DNA of 9,948 nt, from assembly GCA_002313795.1 (NCBI GenBank), contig DCCL01000184.1:2305-12252 (forward strand). The letters run 5' to 3'. This DNA comes from Faecalibacterium prausnitzii. GTDB taxonomy: Bacteria; Bacillota; Clostridia; Oscillospirales; Ruminococcaceae. A model generated the notes under the pieces. The model did no database searches and had not been told where the DNA came from. It saw only the letters and a program-made list of their open reading frames with translations. The position numbers and the translations under genes were made by a program. Of the stretch, positions 1-6,513 are shown piece by piece. Within the stretch, counting starts at the first letter, position 1, and the number at the start of each line of letters is the position of its first letter.

Positions 1-867
1 GTCATCGGCCGTACCCCCGGCAGCATCGTGGCAGTCCGCCCCCTGAAGGACGGCGTTATCGCCGACTTCGATATCACCGCAAATATGCTGGAGAACTTCC
101 TCAAGAAGGCCTGCGGCAACAGCATGTTCTCCCGCCCCCGTGTGGTCATCTGCATCCCGTCGGGCGTCACCGAGGTGGAGCGCCGCGCTGTGCGTGAGGC
201 GACCCTCAAGGCCGGTGCCCGTCAGGTGTCGGTCATCGAAGAGCCCATGGCTGCGGCCATCGGTGCGGGCCTTCCCATCAGTGAGCCTACCGGCAGCATG
301 ATCGTGGATATCGGCGGCGGCACTGCTGAGATCGCTGTCATCTCTCTGGGCGGCATCGTAGCTTCCCGCAGCGTCCGGATGGCTGGTGATATGTTCGACC
401 AGGCCATCATCGCCTTCATCAAGCGGAAGTATAACCTGCTCATCGGTGAGCGCACCGCAGAGCAGATCAAGATCGAGATCGGCTCTGCCTATCCCATGGA
501 TCCCGAGATGACCCTCGAGATCAAGGGCCGCAATCTGGTGGACGGCTTGCCCAAGAATGTCGTCGTCCATTCCGAGGATGTCCGTGAGGCTCTGCTGGAG
601 TGCCTGGTCAAGATCACCAGTGCCATCAAGGAGACTCTGGAGCGCACCCCGCCTGAGCTGAGTGCAGATATCATCGACCACGGCATCACCCTGACCGGCG
701 GCGGTGCTCTGCTGAAGGGCCTCGACAAGCTCATCGAGAGCGAGACCGGCATCGACGTCCATGTGGCAGAAGACCCGCTGGACTGCGTGGCCAAGGGCGC
801 AGGCGCTGTGCTGGACCATGTGGATGTCCTGCACGATGTTCTGGATACCGACGGCGGCCATATGTAA
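1..867 (+). CDS. mreB: Rod shape-determining protein MreB, 5'-partial
   Basis: Bacterial actin homologue that polymerises under the membrane and guides the elongation machinery (MreCD, RodA, PBP2). The reading frame is open from base 1, so the start lies upstream. 288 residues are visible, and comparison with the usual 335-345 suggests roughly 55-60 N-terminal residues, including the first phosphate-binding loop, are missing. The visible peptide opens with VIGRTPGSIVAVRPLKDGVI, a classic MreB segment. Further signatures are EEPMAAAIGAG (from residue 80), the second phosphate loop IVDIGGGTAEIAV (from residue 101), the stretch KYNLLIGERTAEQIK, and the adenosine loop LTGGGALL (about 231-238). 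The GTG at 28 is internal, not the start. The stop TAA (865-867) lies only four bases before the first arm of the mreB-mreC attenuator-like structure. The Mbl and MreBH paralogues cannot be fully excluded, but position ahead of mreC favours MreB. Confidence 0.96.
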   Translation, partial: VIGRTPGSIVAVRPLKDGVIADFDITANMLENFLKKACGNSMFSRPRVVICIPSGVTEVERRAVREATLKAGARQVSVIEEPMAAAIGAGLPISEPTGSMIVDIGGGTAEIAVISLGGIVASRSVRMAGDMFDQAIIAFIKRKYNLLIGERTAEQIKIEIGSAYPMDPEMTLEIKGRNLVDGLPKNVVVHSEDVREALLECLVKITSAIKETLERTPPELSADIIDHGITLTGGGALLKGLDKLIESETGIDVHVAEDPLDCVAKGAGAVLDHVDVLHDVLDTDGGHM

Positions 868-871
868 GCTT

Positions 872-976
872 CGGCTGTGCCATCTGCGGCGGCTGGCCGG
901 GGGAGATACCTTTGCGCTGCTGCGCCGCAGAAGATGAGACTTTGAGCGCGGATGGCACGGCTGTCCGCGCTTTTTT
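872..976 (+). promoter_or_regulatory. Attenuator-like leader between mreB and mreC
   Basis: Three mutually exclusive helices can be read in this gap. (1) Terminator: 945-952 pairs with 964-971 (AGCGCGGA/TCCGCGCT), followed by a T-run at 971-976. (2) Competing helix: 872-888 (CGGCTGTGCCATCTGCG) pairs without interruption with 947-963 (CGCGGATGGCACGGCTG). It has 17 base pairs, three of them G-U, and removes the 5' arm of the terminator. (3) A third helix, 883-891 with 923-931 (TCTGCGGCG/CGCCGCAGA), would block helix 2. The pairings are seen in the sequence. Control of transcription into mreC by this switch is inference, and the ligand or signal is unknown. A ribosome at the mreB stop codon would cover the first arm of helix 2. 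Confidence 0.6.
945..976 (+). terminator. Intrinsic terminator (probably partial) after mreB
   Basis: An 8-bp GC-rich stem (945-952/964-971) with an 11-nt loop is followed by six T residues, the standard form of a rho-independent terminator. It sits inside what otherwise looks like a single mre operon, and no clear promoter was found between it and mreC. It therefore probably trims rather than stops transcription, making mreB mRNA more abundant than mreCD-PBP2 mRNA. Confidence 0.7.
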
Positions 977-997
977 GCAGATTGGGAGGAGCCGGTC

Positions 998-1828
998 TTG
1001 AAAGACTTTTTTGACACATGGAAATTTAAGATCCTGATCGCCATCGCGGTCTTTCTAGTGGGCATCATGGCCTATGCCGGTGCCAACGGACGACTGACTG
1101 CTGCGCCTCAGGAGCTGCTGAGTGTGGCGGTGGCCCCGTTCCAGCGGGCTGCGGCTGCTGTGAGCAGCGGCGTGGCTTCCCTCTGGGAAAACTACGCCAA
1201 CATCGACGCCATTCTGGACGAAAACAAGCAGCTCACCGACGAAAATGCCCAGCTGCGGGCACAGATGGTGGATTACGACAAGATAAAAGCGGAAAACGAG
1301 GCTTACAAGGCGCTGGCCAACATTCAGGAGCAGCACCCGGAGCTGAGCTACACGTCTTCCTTCGTCATTGGCCGTGACCCTCTGGATTCCTTCTGGGGTT
1401 TCACGCTGGACGAGGGCACCATGGACGGCGTGGCCGTCAACGATGCCGTCATCAGCGATGAAGGCTATCTGCTGGGTGTGGTGCGGGAAGCCGACCTCAC
1501 CAGCTGCAAGGTCATGACCATCCTTCACCCCAGCTTCAACGCGGCGGGCGTGGTGTCCCGTACCCGGGATAACGGCATCATCACCGGCGGGGCCGACTAT
1601 GCCGCAGATGGTCTGTGCGTGCTGTCCAATCTGGCCCGCAGCACCCTGAGTGAGGCAGGCGACCAGGTCATCACCACAGGACTGGGCGGCGTGTTCCCGC
1701 CCGATGTGCTGGTGGGCGTCATCAAGGAGCTGGTGCCCGAGGCCAGCGGCAAATCCATGACGGCCGTCATTGAACCAGGCGCAGACCCCCGCACCGTGCG
1801 CCACGTGTTCATCATCACCAATTATTGA
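998..1828 (+). CDS. mreC: Rod shape-determining protein MreC
   Basis: Bitopic membrane protein of the elongasome whose extracytoplasmic part binds and activates PBP2 and links it to MreB. The product is 276 aa, normal for the family. A short cytoplasmic N-terminus is followed by one membrane helix (about residues 11-29, ILIAIAVFLVGIMAYAG). Next come a coiled coil (about 65-112, with DENKQL, DENAQL and KAENEAY heptads) and the beta-rich MreC domain, recognisable by FVIGRDPLDSFWGFTLDEG and by glycine-rich turns such as TGGADY and TTGLGGVFPPDVLVG. The start is TTG at 998. It is chosen because GGGAGGAG (984-991) sits six bases upstream and no better ATG follows before the membrane helix. It lies 130 bp after mreB behind a terminator-like hairpin, and 12 bp before mreD. 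Confidence 0.93.
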   Translation: MKDFFDTWKFKILIAIAVFLVGIMAYAGANGRLTAAPQELLSVAVAPFQRAAAAVSSGVASLWENYANIDAILDENKQLTDENAQLRAQMVDYDKIKAENEAYKALANIQEQHPELSYTSSFVIGRDPLDSFWGFTLDEGTMDGVAVNDAVISDEGYLLGVVREADLTSCKVMTILHPSFNAAGVVSRTRDNGIITGGADYAADGLCVLSNLARSTLSEAGDQVITTGLGGVFPPDVLVGVIKELVPEASGKSMTAVIEPGADPRTVRHVFIITNY

Positions 1829-1840
1829 GGAGGGCCGGAG

Positions 1841-2374
1841 ATGGAATCTCGCCGCAAACGCAGCCGCACCCAGGTGCTGAAATGGGGCTGCTATACTCTG
1901 CTTTTGGTGGTATGCACCGCATTGCAGACAACGCCGGGCCTGTTCCAGTTCGGCGCGGCAAAGCCTCTCTGGCTGCTGCCTCTCTGTCTGGCGGTGGCAA
2001 CTTTTGAGGGAGAGTTTGCCGGTGCCATCTACGGTGCCGTCTGTGGCCTGATGTGGGATTACACCGCCGGCCGCACCGTGGGAATGCTGGCACTGGAATT
2101 GATGATCCTCTGCTTCGGGATATCGATGGTGGTGCAGCTCTACCTGAAAAGCACCCCGGTCAACTTTGTGCTGATAACCTTGGGCTGCTCCCTGCTGGTG
2201 CTGGCAGCGGACTGGCTGTTTTTCTATTATATGCCCGGCTATGCCGGTGCCGTGGAGCGGCTGCTCTGGTTCGTGGTGCCTTCGGCGCTGCTCACGATGC
2301 CGGTGAGCTGGCTGCTCTACCGCGGGGTGCTCCGCATCAGCACCGAATTCAAGATCGACAACGGCGTGGTGTGA
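1841..2374 (+). CDS. mreD: Rod shape-determining protein MreD
   Basis: Small polytopic membrane protein of the elongation complex. The product is 177 aa with a basic N-terminus (ESRRKRSR) followed by about five hydrophobic segments (roughly residues 13-32, 42-71, 78-99, 106-128 and 139-160). This matches the MreD family in size and topology. Sequence conservation in this family is weak, so the call rests on topology plus position between mreC and the PBP2 gene. The segment FEGEFAGAIYGAVCGLMWDY resembles the conserved G-rich, acidic loop of MreD proteins. The ribosome binding site (GAGGAGG, 1827-1833) overlaps the last bases of mreC, so the two are probably translated from one mRNA. Confidence 0.9.
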   Translation: MESRRKRSRTQVLKWGCYTLLLVVCTALQTTPGLFQFGAAKPLWLLPLCLAVATFEGEFAGAIYGAVCGLMWDYTAGRTVGMLALELMILCFGISMVVQLYLKSTPVNFVLITLGCSLLVLAADWLFFYYMPGYAGAVERLLWFVVPSALLTMPVSWLLYRGVLRISTEFKIDNGVV

Positions 2375-2398
2375 TGCCCTTCGCCGGAAGGAGAACGG

Positions 2399-4597
2399 AT
2401 GAATCAGGATGAACACAAGATCGTAGTGCGCCGGATGGCGGTGCTCATCGCTGCCGCATCGGTGCTGGTGGCCATGTATGTGCTGCGGCTTATCTTTCTG
2501 CAGTTGGTCAACGGCGAGAACTTCAAGTCGCAGGCGACCAACACCACCGACTACAACTTTACCGTGACCGCTGCCCGCGGCGATATCGTAGACAGCGCCG
2601 GACGCCGCATCGCGGCCAGCACCACCAGTTATAATGTGGTGCTCAGCAAGCTGCTGATGGGAGACGAAGATCTGGATGCCATGCTCCAGAAGATCGTCGG
2701 TCTTCTGGAAGCCGACGGGGAGACATGGAATGATACCCTCCTCATCGGCGAGCCGGACGCGGCCGGTCACTACAGCTTTACCGCTGACCCCAACAGCACC
2801 AGCGACCAGAAGGCGCTGGCCAATATGAAGGATTCGCTGGGGCTGCAGCAGTATGCGACCGCCGACGACGTGATGGAAAAGCTGGTGGAAGATTACAACC
2901 TGGAAAACTTCTCGCTCCATTGGCAGAGAGTATTGGGCGGCATCCACTATGAGATGCAATTACAGGCATTTTCCAACGTGAACAACTTCGTCATGGCAGA
3001 AAACGTCAACGAGAAGACAGTGGCTACCATCAAGGAAAACAGCCTGAGCCTGCCCGGTGTGGAGATCGTGGAGACCAGCACCCGCAGCTACGACGAGGGC
3101 GATATCATCCCCCATGTGCTGGGCCGCGTGGGCAAGATCACCGCTGAAAAGTGGAAAGTGACCGATGAGAACGGTCAGACCACCTATCCTCTGCGGGAAA
3201 AAGGCTACAACATGAACGATATGATCGGCGTGTCGGGCCTGGAAGCGGTCTATGAAGACGAGCTGCGGGGCAAGGACGGCGTGGAGACCATCACCCGCAG
3301 TTCGGATGGCGTCATCGTGGGCACGGCCATGACTACCGTGCCGGAGCCGGGCCACACCGTCCAGCTCACCATCGACAGTGCATTCCAGCAGGCCGTGGAT
3401 AAGGCGCTGGCACAGAACATCCAGATGATAAACAGCACCTATAATACCGGCAGCTCCGCCAAGGCCGCAGCCGGTGCGGTGGTGGTCATCAGCACCAAGG
3501 ACGGCAGTGTGCTGGCCTCTTCCAACTACCCCAGCTACGATCAGAACCTGTTTGCGACCCAGTACAGCGAGTACAGCGCAGACCCAAGCCTGCCGCTGCT
3601 CAACCGCGCCTTGCAGGGTCTGTATACCCCCGGCTCTACCTTTAAGCCGGCGGTAGCAGTAGCAGCGTTGGATACCGGTGTCATCAACCGCTATTCTACA
3701 GTTTATTGTAACGGCGTCTATAATTACTACCCGGATTACCACCCCAAGTGCACCCGCCACGGCCACAGCGGCAATATCGATGTGGTGACGGCTATCAAAT
3801 GGAGCTGCAACATCTTCTTCTATGATGTGGGCCGCCGCACCACCAGTGATGTCTACGATGCCTACGCCTATAAGATGGGCCTCGGCGTACGCACCGGCGT
3901 GGAGGTCAACGAGGCTCTGGGACGCCTGACCACCAAGAGTGACTCCAACTACACTTCGTCCCTGGATATCCAGGCAGCTATCGGTCAGGGCAATACGGTG
4001 GTGACGCCGGTGCAGCTGGCAACCTATGCAGGTACGCTGGCAAACCGCGGCACCCGCTACCGCACCCACTTTGTGAAAGCCATCCTCGACACCAACACCG
4101 GAAAGGTGCTGCAGGAGACCCAGCCTGAGGTGATGGATGTCATTGAGGATAAGGGCGAGACCTTCGATCTGGTCAAACAGGGCATGATCGGCGTGTCTGA
4201 GACGGTGGCAGGACTGAAGGACTATCCCATCACCATTGCCTGTAAGACCGGCACCCCTCAGCGCAGTGAGTCTTACTGGACAGGCGGCACCCGCAAGCAC
4301 TACACCAACACCATGATGATCGCCTACGGCCCGGCGGAAGACCCGGAGATCGCCCTCGGTATCGTCATCGAATACGGCGGCGGCGGTGCCCGTGCAGGCA
4401 ATCTGGTGGCGGATATCTTCAACGCCTATACGGCCATGAAGGAAGGAACGCTGACGCTGGAAGAAGATACGGCAGACAGCATATCTGGCGTGACAGCTGA
4501 CGGGCAGGACGCAGAGGGCCAGCAGCCCGAAGCAGAGGGAGAAGCAGCAGACGGTAACGTTCCCGCGGAACAGCCTGCAGAACAGCCCGCTGCCTGA
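2399..4597 (+). CDS. mrdA: Class B penicillin-binding protein, PBP2/MrdA type transpeptidase
   Basis: D,D-transpeptidase that cross-links lateral-wall peptidoglycan together with a RodA-type glycosyltransferase, and the target of beta-lactams. The product is 732 aa. It has one N-terminal membrane anchor (about residues 13-36), then a pedestal domain opening with TAARGDIVDSAGRRIAAST. The transpeptidase domain carries all three active-site motifs: S-T-F-K with nucleophile Ser413 and Lys416, S-C-N at 469-471, and K-T-G at 616-618. The last 50 or so residues are an acidic Ala/Glu/Gln/Pro-rich tail ending in AEQPAEQPAA, probably disordered. AAGGAG (2388-2393) supports the ATG at 2399. It follows mreD after 24 bp. 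A SpoVD-like sporulation PBP is an alternative on sequence, but the C-terminus shows no PASTA domain and the mreBCD context favours the elongation enzyme. Confidence 0.92.
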   Translation: MNQDEHKIVVRRMAVLIAAASVLVAMYVLRLIFLQLVNGENFKSQATNTTDYNFTVTAARGDIVDSAGRRIAASTTSYNVVLSKLLMGDEDLDAMLQKIVGLLEADGETWNDTLLIGEPDAAGHYSFTADPNSTSDQKALANMKDSLGLQQYATADDVMEKLVEDYNLENFSLHWQRVLGGIHYEMQLQAFSNVNNFVMAENVNEKTVATIKENSLSLPGVEIVETSTRSYDEGDIIPHVLGRVGKITAEKWKVTDENGQTTYPLREKGYNMNDMIGVSGLEAVYEDELRGKDGVETITRSSDGVIVGTAMTTVPEPGHTVQLTIDSAFQQAVDKALAQNIQMINSTYNTGSSAKAAAGAVVVISTKDGSVLASSNYPSYDQNLFATQYSEYSADPSLPLLNRALQGLYTPGSTFKPAVAVAALDTGVINRYSTVYCNGVYNYYPDYHPKCTRHGHSGNIDVVTAIKWSCNIFFYDVGRRTTSDVYDAYAYKMGLGVRTGVEVNEALGRLTTKSDSNYTSSLDIQAAIGQGNTVVTPVQLATYAGTLANRGTRYRTHFVKAILDTNTGKVLQETQPEVMDVIEDKGETFDLVKQGMIGVSETVAGLKDYPITIACKTGTPQRSESYWTGGTRKHYTNTMMIAYGPAEDPEIALGIVIEYGGGGARAGNLVADIFNAYTAMKEGTLTLEEDTADSISGVTADGQDAEGQQPEAEGEAADGNVPAEQPAEQPAA

Positions 4598-4658
4598 GCG
4601 TTGGTGCGTGAATTTGGCAGAAATCTATGAAAAATTGGAACTTTTGCCCGAAAAACGG

Positions 4659-4687
4659 TTGTAAAAAGCAAGAAACTGTGATACTAT
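4659..4687 (+). promoter_or_regulatory. Promoter of the methylglyoxal synthase gene
   Basis: TTGTAA (4659-4664), a 17-bp spacer and TACTAT (4682-4687), with an extended -10 TG two bases upstream (TGATACTAT). It lies in an unusually A/T-rich stretch between two GC-rich genes. It leaves a 5' UTR of about 50 nt containing a short CCCC/GGGG hairpin (4707-4719) and the ribosome binding site AAGGAG (4728-4733). No terminator for the PBP2 transcript was found upstream, so readthrough may also supply mgsA. Confidence 0.55.
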
Positions 4688-4743
4688 GATATGTGCAAGA
4701 TGATTGCCCCGTACAGGGGAGTGGGAAAAGGAGAGGTTGACCG

Positions 4744-5148
4744 ATGACGATTGCACTGATTGCGCATGACTCCAAAAAAGAGCTGATGGTACAGTTCTGC
4801 ACGGCGTACTGCCGGATTTTGAGCCAGCATAAATTGGTAGCCACCGGTACGACCGGTAAGATGATCGCAGAAGCTACGGGCCTGCAGGTGCAGCGCTTTC
4901 TGGCAGGTGTGCAGGGAGGCGACCAGCAGATCGCGTCCCGCATTGCCTGCAACGAAGTGGATCTGCTGCTGTTCTTCCGCGATCCCATCAACGCAAAGCC
5001 CAGTGAGCCCAATGAGATGACTCTGCTGCGTCTGTGTGATGTGCATAACATCCCGATGGCGACCAATATCGCCACCGCTGAAGTGCTCATCCATGGTCTG
5101 GAGCGGGGCGATCTCGACTGGCGTGATATCGTGCATCCCCAGAACTGA
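4744..5148 (+). CDS. mgsA: Methylglyoxal synthase homologue with altered active-site residues
   Basis: Methylglyoxal synthase converts dihydroxyacetone phosphate to methylglyoxal and phosphate, a bypass of lower glycolysis in the cytoplasm. The protein is 134 aa, close to the family length, and keeps the fold signatures [10 protein letters not shown] (3-12), ATGTTG (33-38), GGDQQIA (58-64) and [11 protein letters not shown] (103-113). Aligned by eye with Escherichia coli MgsA (offset 11, no gaps), Asp60 matches the catalytic base Asp71, Asp9 matches Asp20 and Asp80 matches Asp91. However, His98 is Ser87, Asp101 is Asn90, and the phosphate-loop Ser65 is Ala54. The motif PHEPD or PHDPD of the family reads PSEPN here. 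It has its own promoter and AAGGAG site, and a strong terminator follows directly. Family membership is secure. Catalytic activity is uncertain. Confidence 0.85.
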   Translation: MTIALIAHDSKKELMVQFCTAYCRILSQHKLVATGTTGKMIAEATGLQVQRFLAGVQGGDQQIASRIACNEVDLLLFFRDPINAKPSEPNEMTLLRLCDVHNIPMATNIATAEVLIHGLERGDLDWRDIVHPQN

Positions 5149-5160
5149 ATCAAAACCAAA

Positions 5161-5196
5161 GGCCCTGTGCAGCATCTGCTGCACAGGGCCTTTTTT
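5161..5196. terminator. Strong bidirectional terminator between convergent genes
   Basis: An almost loop-free inverted repeat (GGCCCTGTGCAGCA, TC, TGCTGCACAGGGCC; 5161-5190) is followed by TTTTTT on the plus strand. On the other strand it is followed by the T-rich complement of AAAACCAAA (5152-5160). It lies 12 bp after the mgsA stop and 16 bp beyond the stop of the convergent minus-strand gene, so it can end both transcripts. Confidence 0.93.
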
Positions 5197-5212
5197 GCGT
5201 CACAACGAAATA

Positions 5213-5731
5213 TTACAGCTGAAGATCTGCCGCCATCTCGGCCACATCCTCGGAGGCAAACTCGCCCAGCGGCAGGATGAGGCGGCTCAGTACCTCCGGC
5301 GGCAGGGCGGCAAGGACATCGCTCTCATCCGGGGCGTCGCTCTGGGGCGGGAACAGATGGTTGGCACCCCGTTCGTCCGTTTCGATGCGGGCGTGGTGGC
5401 CGGAGGCGATATACTGGATGCCCAGCTTGTCGGCGGCAGTGAGCAGGGCGGCAAAGCGGGCCGAGGCGGTATCCTGACCGGCCAGAGCCTCTGCGTTGAG
5501 GGTGACGCACTCTACGCCCAGCTTTTTGGCCAGCGCCTTGGCTGCGTCCACAGCAGCGTGCTCCTCAGGAGTGTCGGCCAGCCGGACGACAGCAGCCGCC
5601 ACAGCAAAGCCCTGCTGCTGCAGGATGCGGACCGCTACGCCGGAGCGCAGACTGCCGCTCAGGCCCATCAGGACTCTGTCCTGCTGCTCGTAGGTGTCGA
5701 ACCCGTTCCCGGGCAGAAAAGTATCGCTCAT
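5213..5731 (-). CDS. Truncated, degenerate MnmA-like (tRNA 2-thiouridylase) protein
   Basis: 172-aa protein that I read as a relative of the N-terminal ATP-pyrophosphatase domain of MnmA, which thiolates U34 of tRNAs. Three stretches line up in the right order. [20 protein letters not shown] (21-39) sits where MnmA has its PP-loop. [20 protein letters not shown] and the following GHHARI (to 116) match the IKFG...LGADYIATGHYARI block. [20 protein letters not shown] near the end matches FPLGEYTKPEVREIAEELGL. The PP-loop SGGVDSS is replaced by SGSLRSG (25-31). The catalytic-cysteine motif CNKxIKFG and the KDQSYFL motif are not present, and the only Cys (75) is elsewhere. The protein stops where the central and barrel domains of MnmA would begin. 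Its ATG overlaps the rnhA stop (ATGA), implying coupled translation. It is an intact frame, so either a repurposed domain or a decaying copy. Confidence 0.6.
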   Translation of the reverse strand: MSDTFLPGNGFDTYEQQDRVLMGLSGSLRSGVAVRILQQQGFAVAAAVVRLADTPEEHAAVDAAKALAKKLGVECVTLNAEALAGQDTASARFAALLTAADKLGIQYIASGHHARIETDERGANHLFPPQSDAPDESDVLAALPPEVLSRLILPLGEFASEDVAEMAADLQL

Positions 5732-6192
5732 CGTCCCTGTCTCCCGCCATGTGCCTGGCTCTGGGCGACCGCAAGCTGGTCGCAGCGTTCATTCTCCGGG
5801 TGGCCGGCGTGGCCTTTGACCCAGACGTAGGTGATCTTGTGGCGCGCCTCCTGCTCCAGGGCCTGTTCCCAGAGGTCGGGATTCAGGGCAGGGGAGCCGT
5901 CGGATCTTTTCCAGCCCCGGCGCTTCCAGCCCTTTGCCCAGCCCTTTTCCAGCCCGTTGATGACGTACTGGCTGTCCGAGCAGAGCCGCACCTCGCAGGG
6001 CTCCTTGAGCTGGCGCAGGGCCTCAATGAAGGCCGTCAGCTCCATCCGGTTGTTGGTGGTGGAGGCGTCGCCGCCGCTCAGCTCCTTTTCGTAGACCTTG
6101 CCGTTAAAGCAGTAGCGGAGCACGGCTCCCCAGCCGCCGGGGCCGGGGTTGCCGCTGCACGCGCCGTCGGTGTAAACTTCAACCTGTTTCAT
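5728..6192 (-). CDS. rnhA: Ribonuclease HI
   Basis: Endonuclease that cleaves the RNA strand of RNA:DNA hybrids (R-loops, replication primers) in the cytoplasm. The 154-aa product matches the usual bacterial RNase HI length. The catalytic carboxylates are all visible: Asp9 in [20 protein letters not shown], Glu51 in [15 protein letters not shown], Asp73 in LCSDSQYVI and Asp138 in NERCDQLA, with the supporting His128 in [11 protein letters not shown]. The basic handle region [17 protein letters not shown] (83-99) marks it as the E. coli-like type rather than the handle-less class. The start is taken as ATG at 6190-6192, because GGGAGA lies seven bases upstream and the family begins directly at this strand. 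A longer in-frame extension to 6300 would run through the promoter. Its stop overlaps the start of the MnmA-like gene by four bases. Confidence 0.95.
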   Translation of the reverse strand: MKQVEVYTDGACSGNPGPGGWGAVLRYCFNGKVYEKELSGGDASTTNNRMELTAFIEALRQLKEPCEVRLCSDSQYVINGLEKGWAKGWKRRGWKRSDGSPALNPDLWEQALEQEARHKITYVWVKGHAGHPENERCDQLAVAQSQAHGGRQGR

Positions 6193-6223
6193 CTGTTTCT
6201 CCCATGATCTCGTGATACTTCTA

Positions 6224-6251
6224 TTTAGAGCTATTTTCCCCATTCTGTCAA
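6224..6251 (-). promoter_or_regulatory. Promoter of rnhA (minus strand)
   Basis: Read on the minus strand, a perfect TTGACA (plus positions 6246-6251) is followed after 16 bp by TCTAAA (6224-6229), a four-of-six match to the -10 consensus. The predicted transcript starts about 25 nt before the rnhA ATG. The -10 element is weak and its exact register uncertain. Confidence 0.45.
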
Positions 6252-6280
6252 GGGGCAGGGCATAATTTGCCGCCTTGCAG

Positions 6281-6292
6281 TCCAAGCTTGGA
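6281..6292. promoter_or_regulatory. 12-bp perfect palindrome, candidate operator
   Basis: TCCAAGCTTGGA is a perfect inverted repeat lying one base before the -35 box of the plus-strand promoter and about 30 bp upstream of the -35 of rnhA. The position suits a dimeric regulator acting on one or both divergent promoters. No regulator gene is visible in the window, so the role is inference. Confidence 0.35.
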
Positions 6293-6293
6293 A

Positions 6294-6322
6294 TTGACAA
6301 AAGAGGCGAGAAATACTATACT
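6294..6322 (+). promoter_or_regulatory. Near-consensus housekeeping promoter upstream of RNase J
   Basis: TTGACA (6294-6299), a 17-bp spacer and TATACT (6317-6322) match the major sigma-factor consensus at 11 of 12 positions, the best promoter in the window. Transcription should begin near A6329. That is about 260 nt before the RNase J start codon, an unusually long leader unless a separate small RNA is made. Confidence 0.85.
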
Positions 6323-6328
6323 TGTGGC

Positions 6329-6513
6329 AACGAAATGCGTATAGGAGCGTGCCGTGGGTGCGCTCACAGCGTTCCTGCCGAAGCGCCGCGGTCGCATCGA
6401 ACAGATGGACTGGATGGGCAAGATGGCTTTCTGCGGAACCAACAGAGTGACTGAAAATCACGCTGATAAAATAATTTCTATACGATGCATCCGAGGGAAG
6501 CAGATGCGTTTTT
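6329..6513 (+). ncRNA. Candidate structured small RNA or RNase J leader RNA
   Basis: Between the strong promoter and a terminator-like hairpin lies about 185 nt that folds on inspection. The 5' part CGTATAG (6338-6344) pairs with CTATACG (6478-6484), with ATGC/GCAT (6335-6338/6487-6490) next to it. GAGCG/CGCTC (6345-6349/6361-6365) makes a hairpin. GTTCC/GGAAC (6371-6375/6435-6439) encloses AAGC/GCTT (6381-6384/6426-6429). A bulged terminal helix (6389-6398/6404-6412) has loop GAACA. CAG-A-GTGA/TCAC-G-CTG (6443-6465) forms a further hairpin. An A/T-rich stretch (6466-6477) precedes the closing strand. I could not match it to a known riboswitch. Its size and rod-like closure are compatible with 6S-type RNA, but I see no sequence proof of that. 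Confidence 0.45.

Noticed and set aside
28..30. GTG as the start of mreB
   Set aside because: The frame is open upstream to base 1 and VIGRTPGSI before it is conserved MreB sequence, so the gene is cut by the window edge.
1055..4300. Two long minus-strand open frames (about 630 and 450 codons) opposite mreC, mreD and the PBP2 gene
   Set aside because: They have the same His/Gln/Gly-rich shadow composition, no credible ribosome sites, and lie wholly under well-recognised genes.
4641..4669. Terminator after the PBP2 gene
   Set aside because: Only a 3-bp CCG/CGG stem flanked by A/T runs is present, with no T-run of the right form. It is better read as the A/T-rich promoter region of mgsA.
5036..5830. 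A 264-codon plus-strand frame across mgsA, the terminator and the MnmA-like gene
   Set aside because: It reads straight through a strong intrinsic terminator and under two coding regions, with no domain or ribosome site. It is a shadow of the minus-strand coding frame.
6193..6300. N-terminal extension of RNase HI to an in-frame start at 6300
   Set aside because: The family begins at [10 protein letters not shown], a good Shine-Dalgarno precedes ATG 6192, and the extension would include the rnhA promoter.
6492..6505. SRP RNA tetraloop-like word GGAAGCAG in the RNase J leader
   Set aside because: The surrounding conserved SRP core (GGTCAGG...GGAAGGAAGCAGCC) is absent, so the resemblance is a short chance match.
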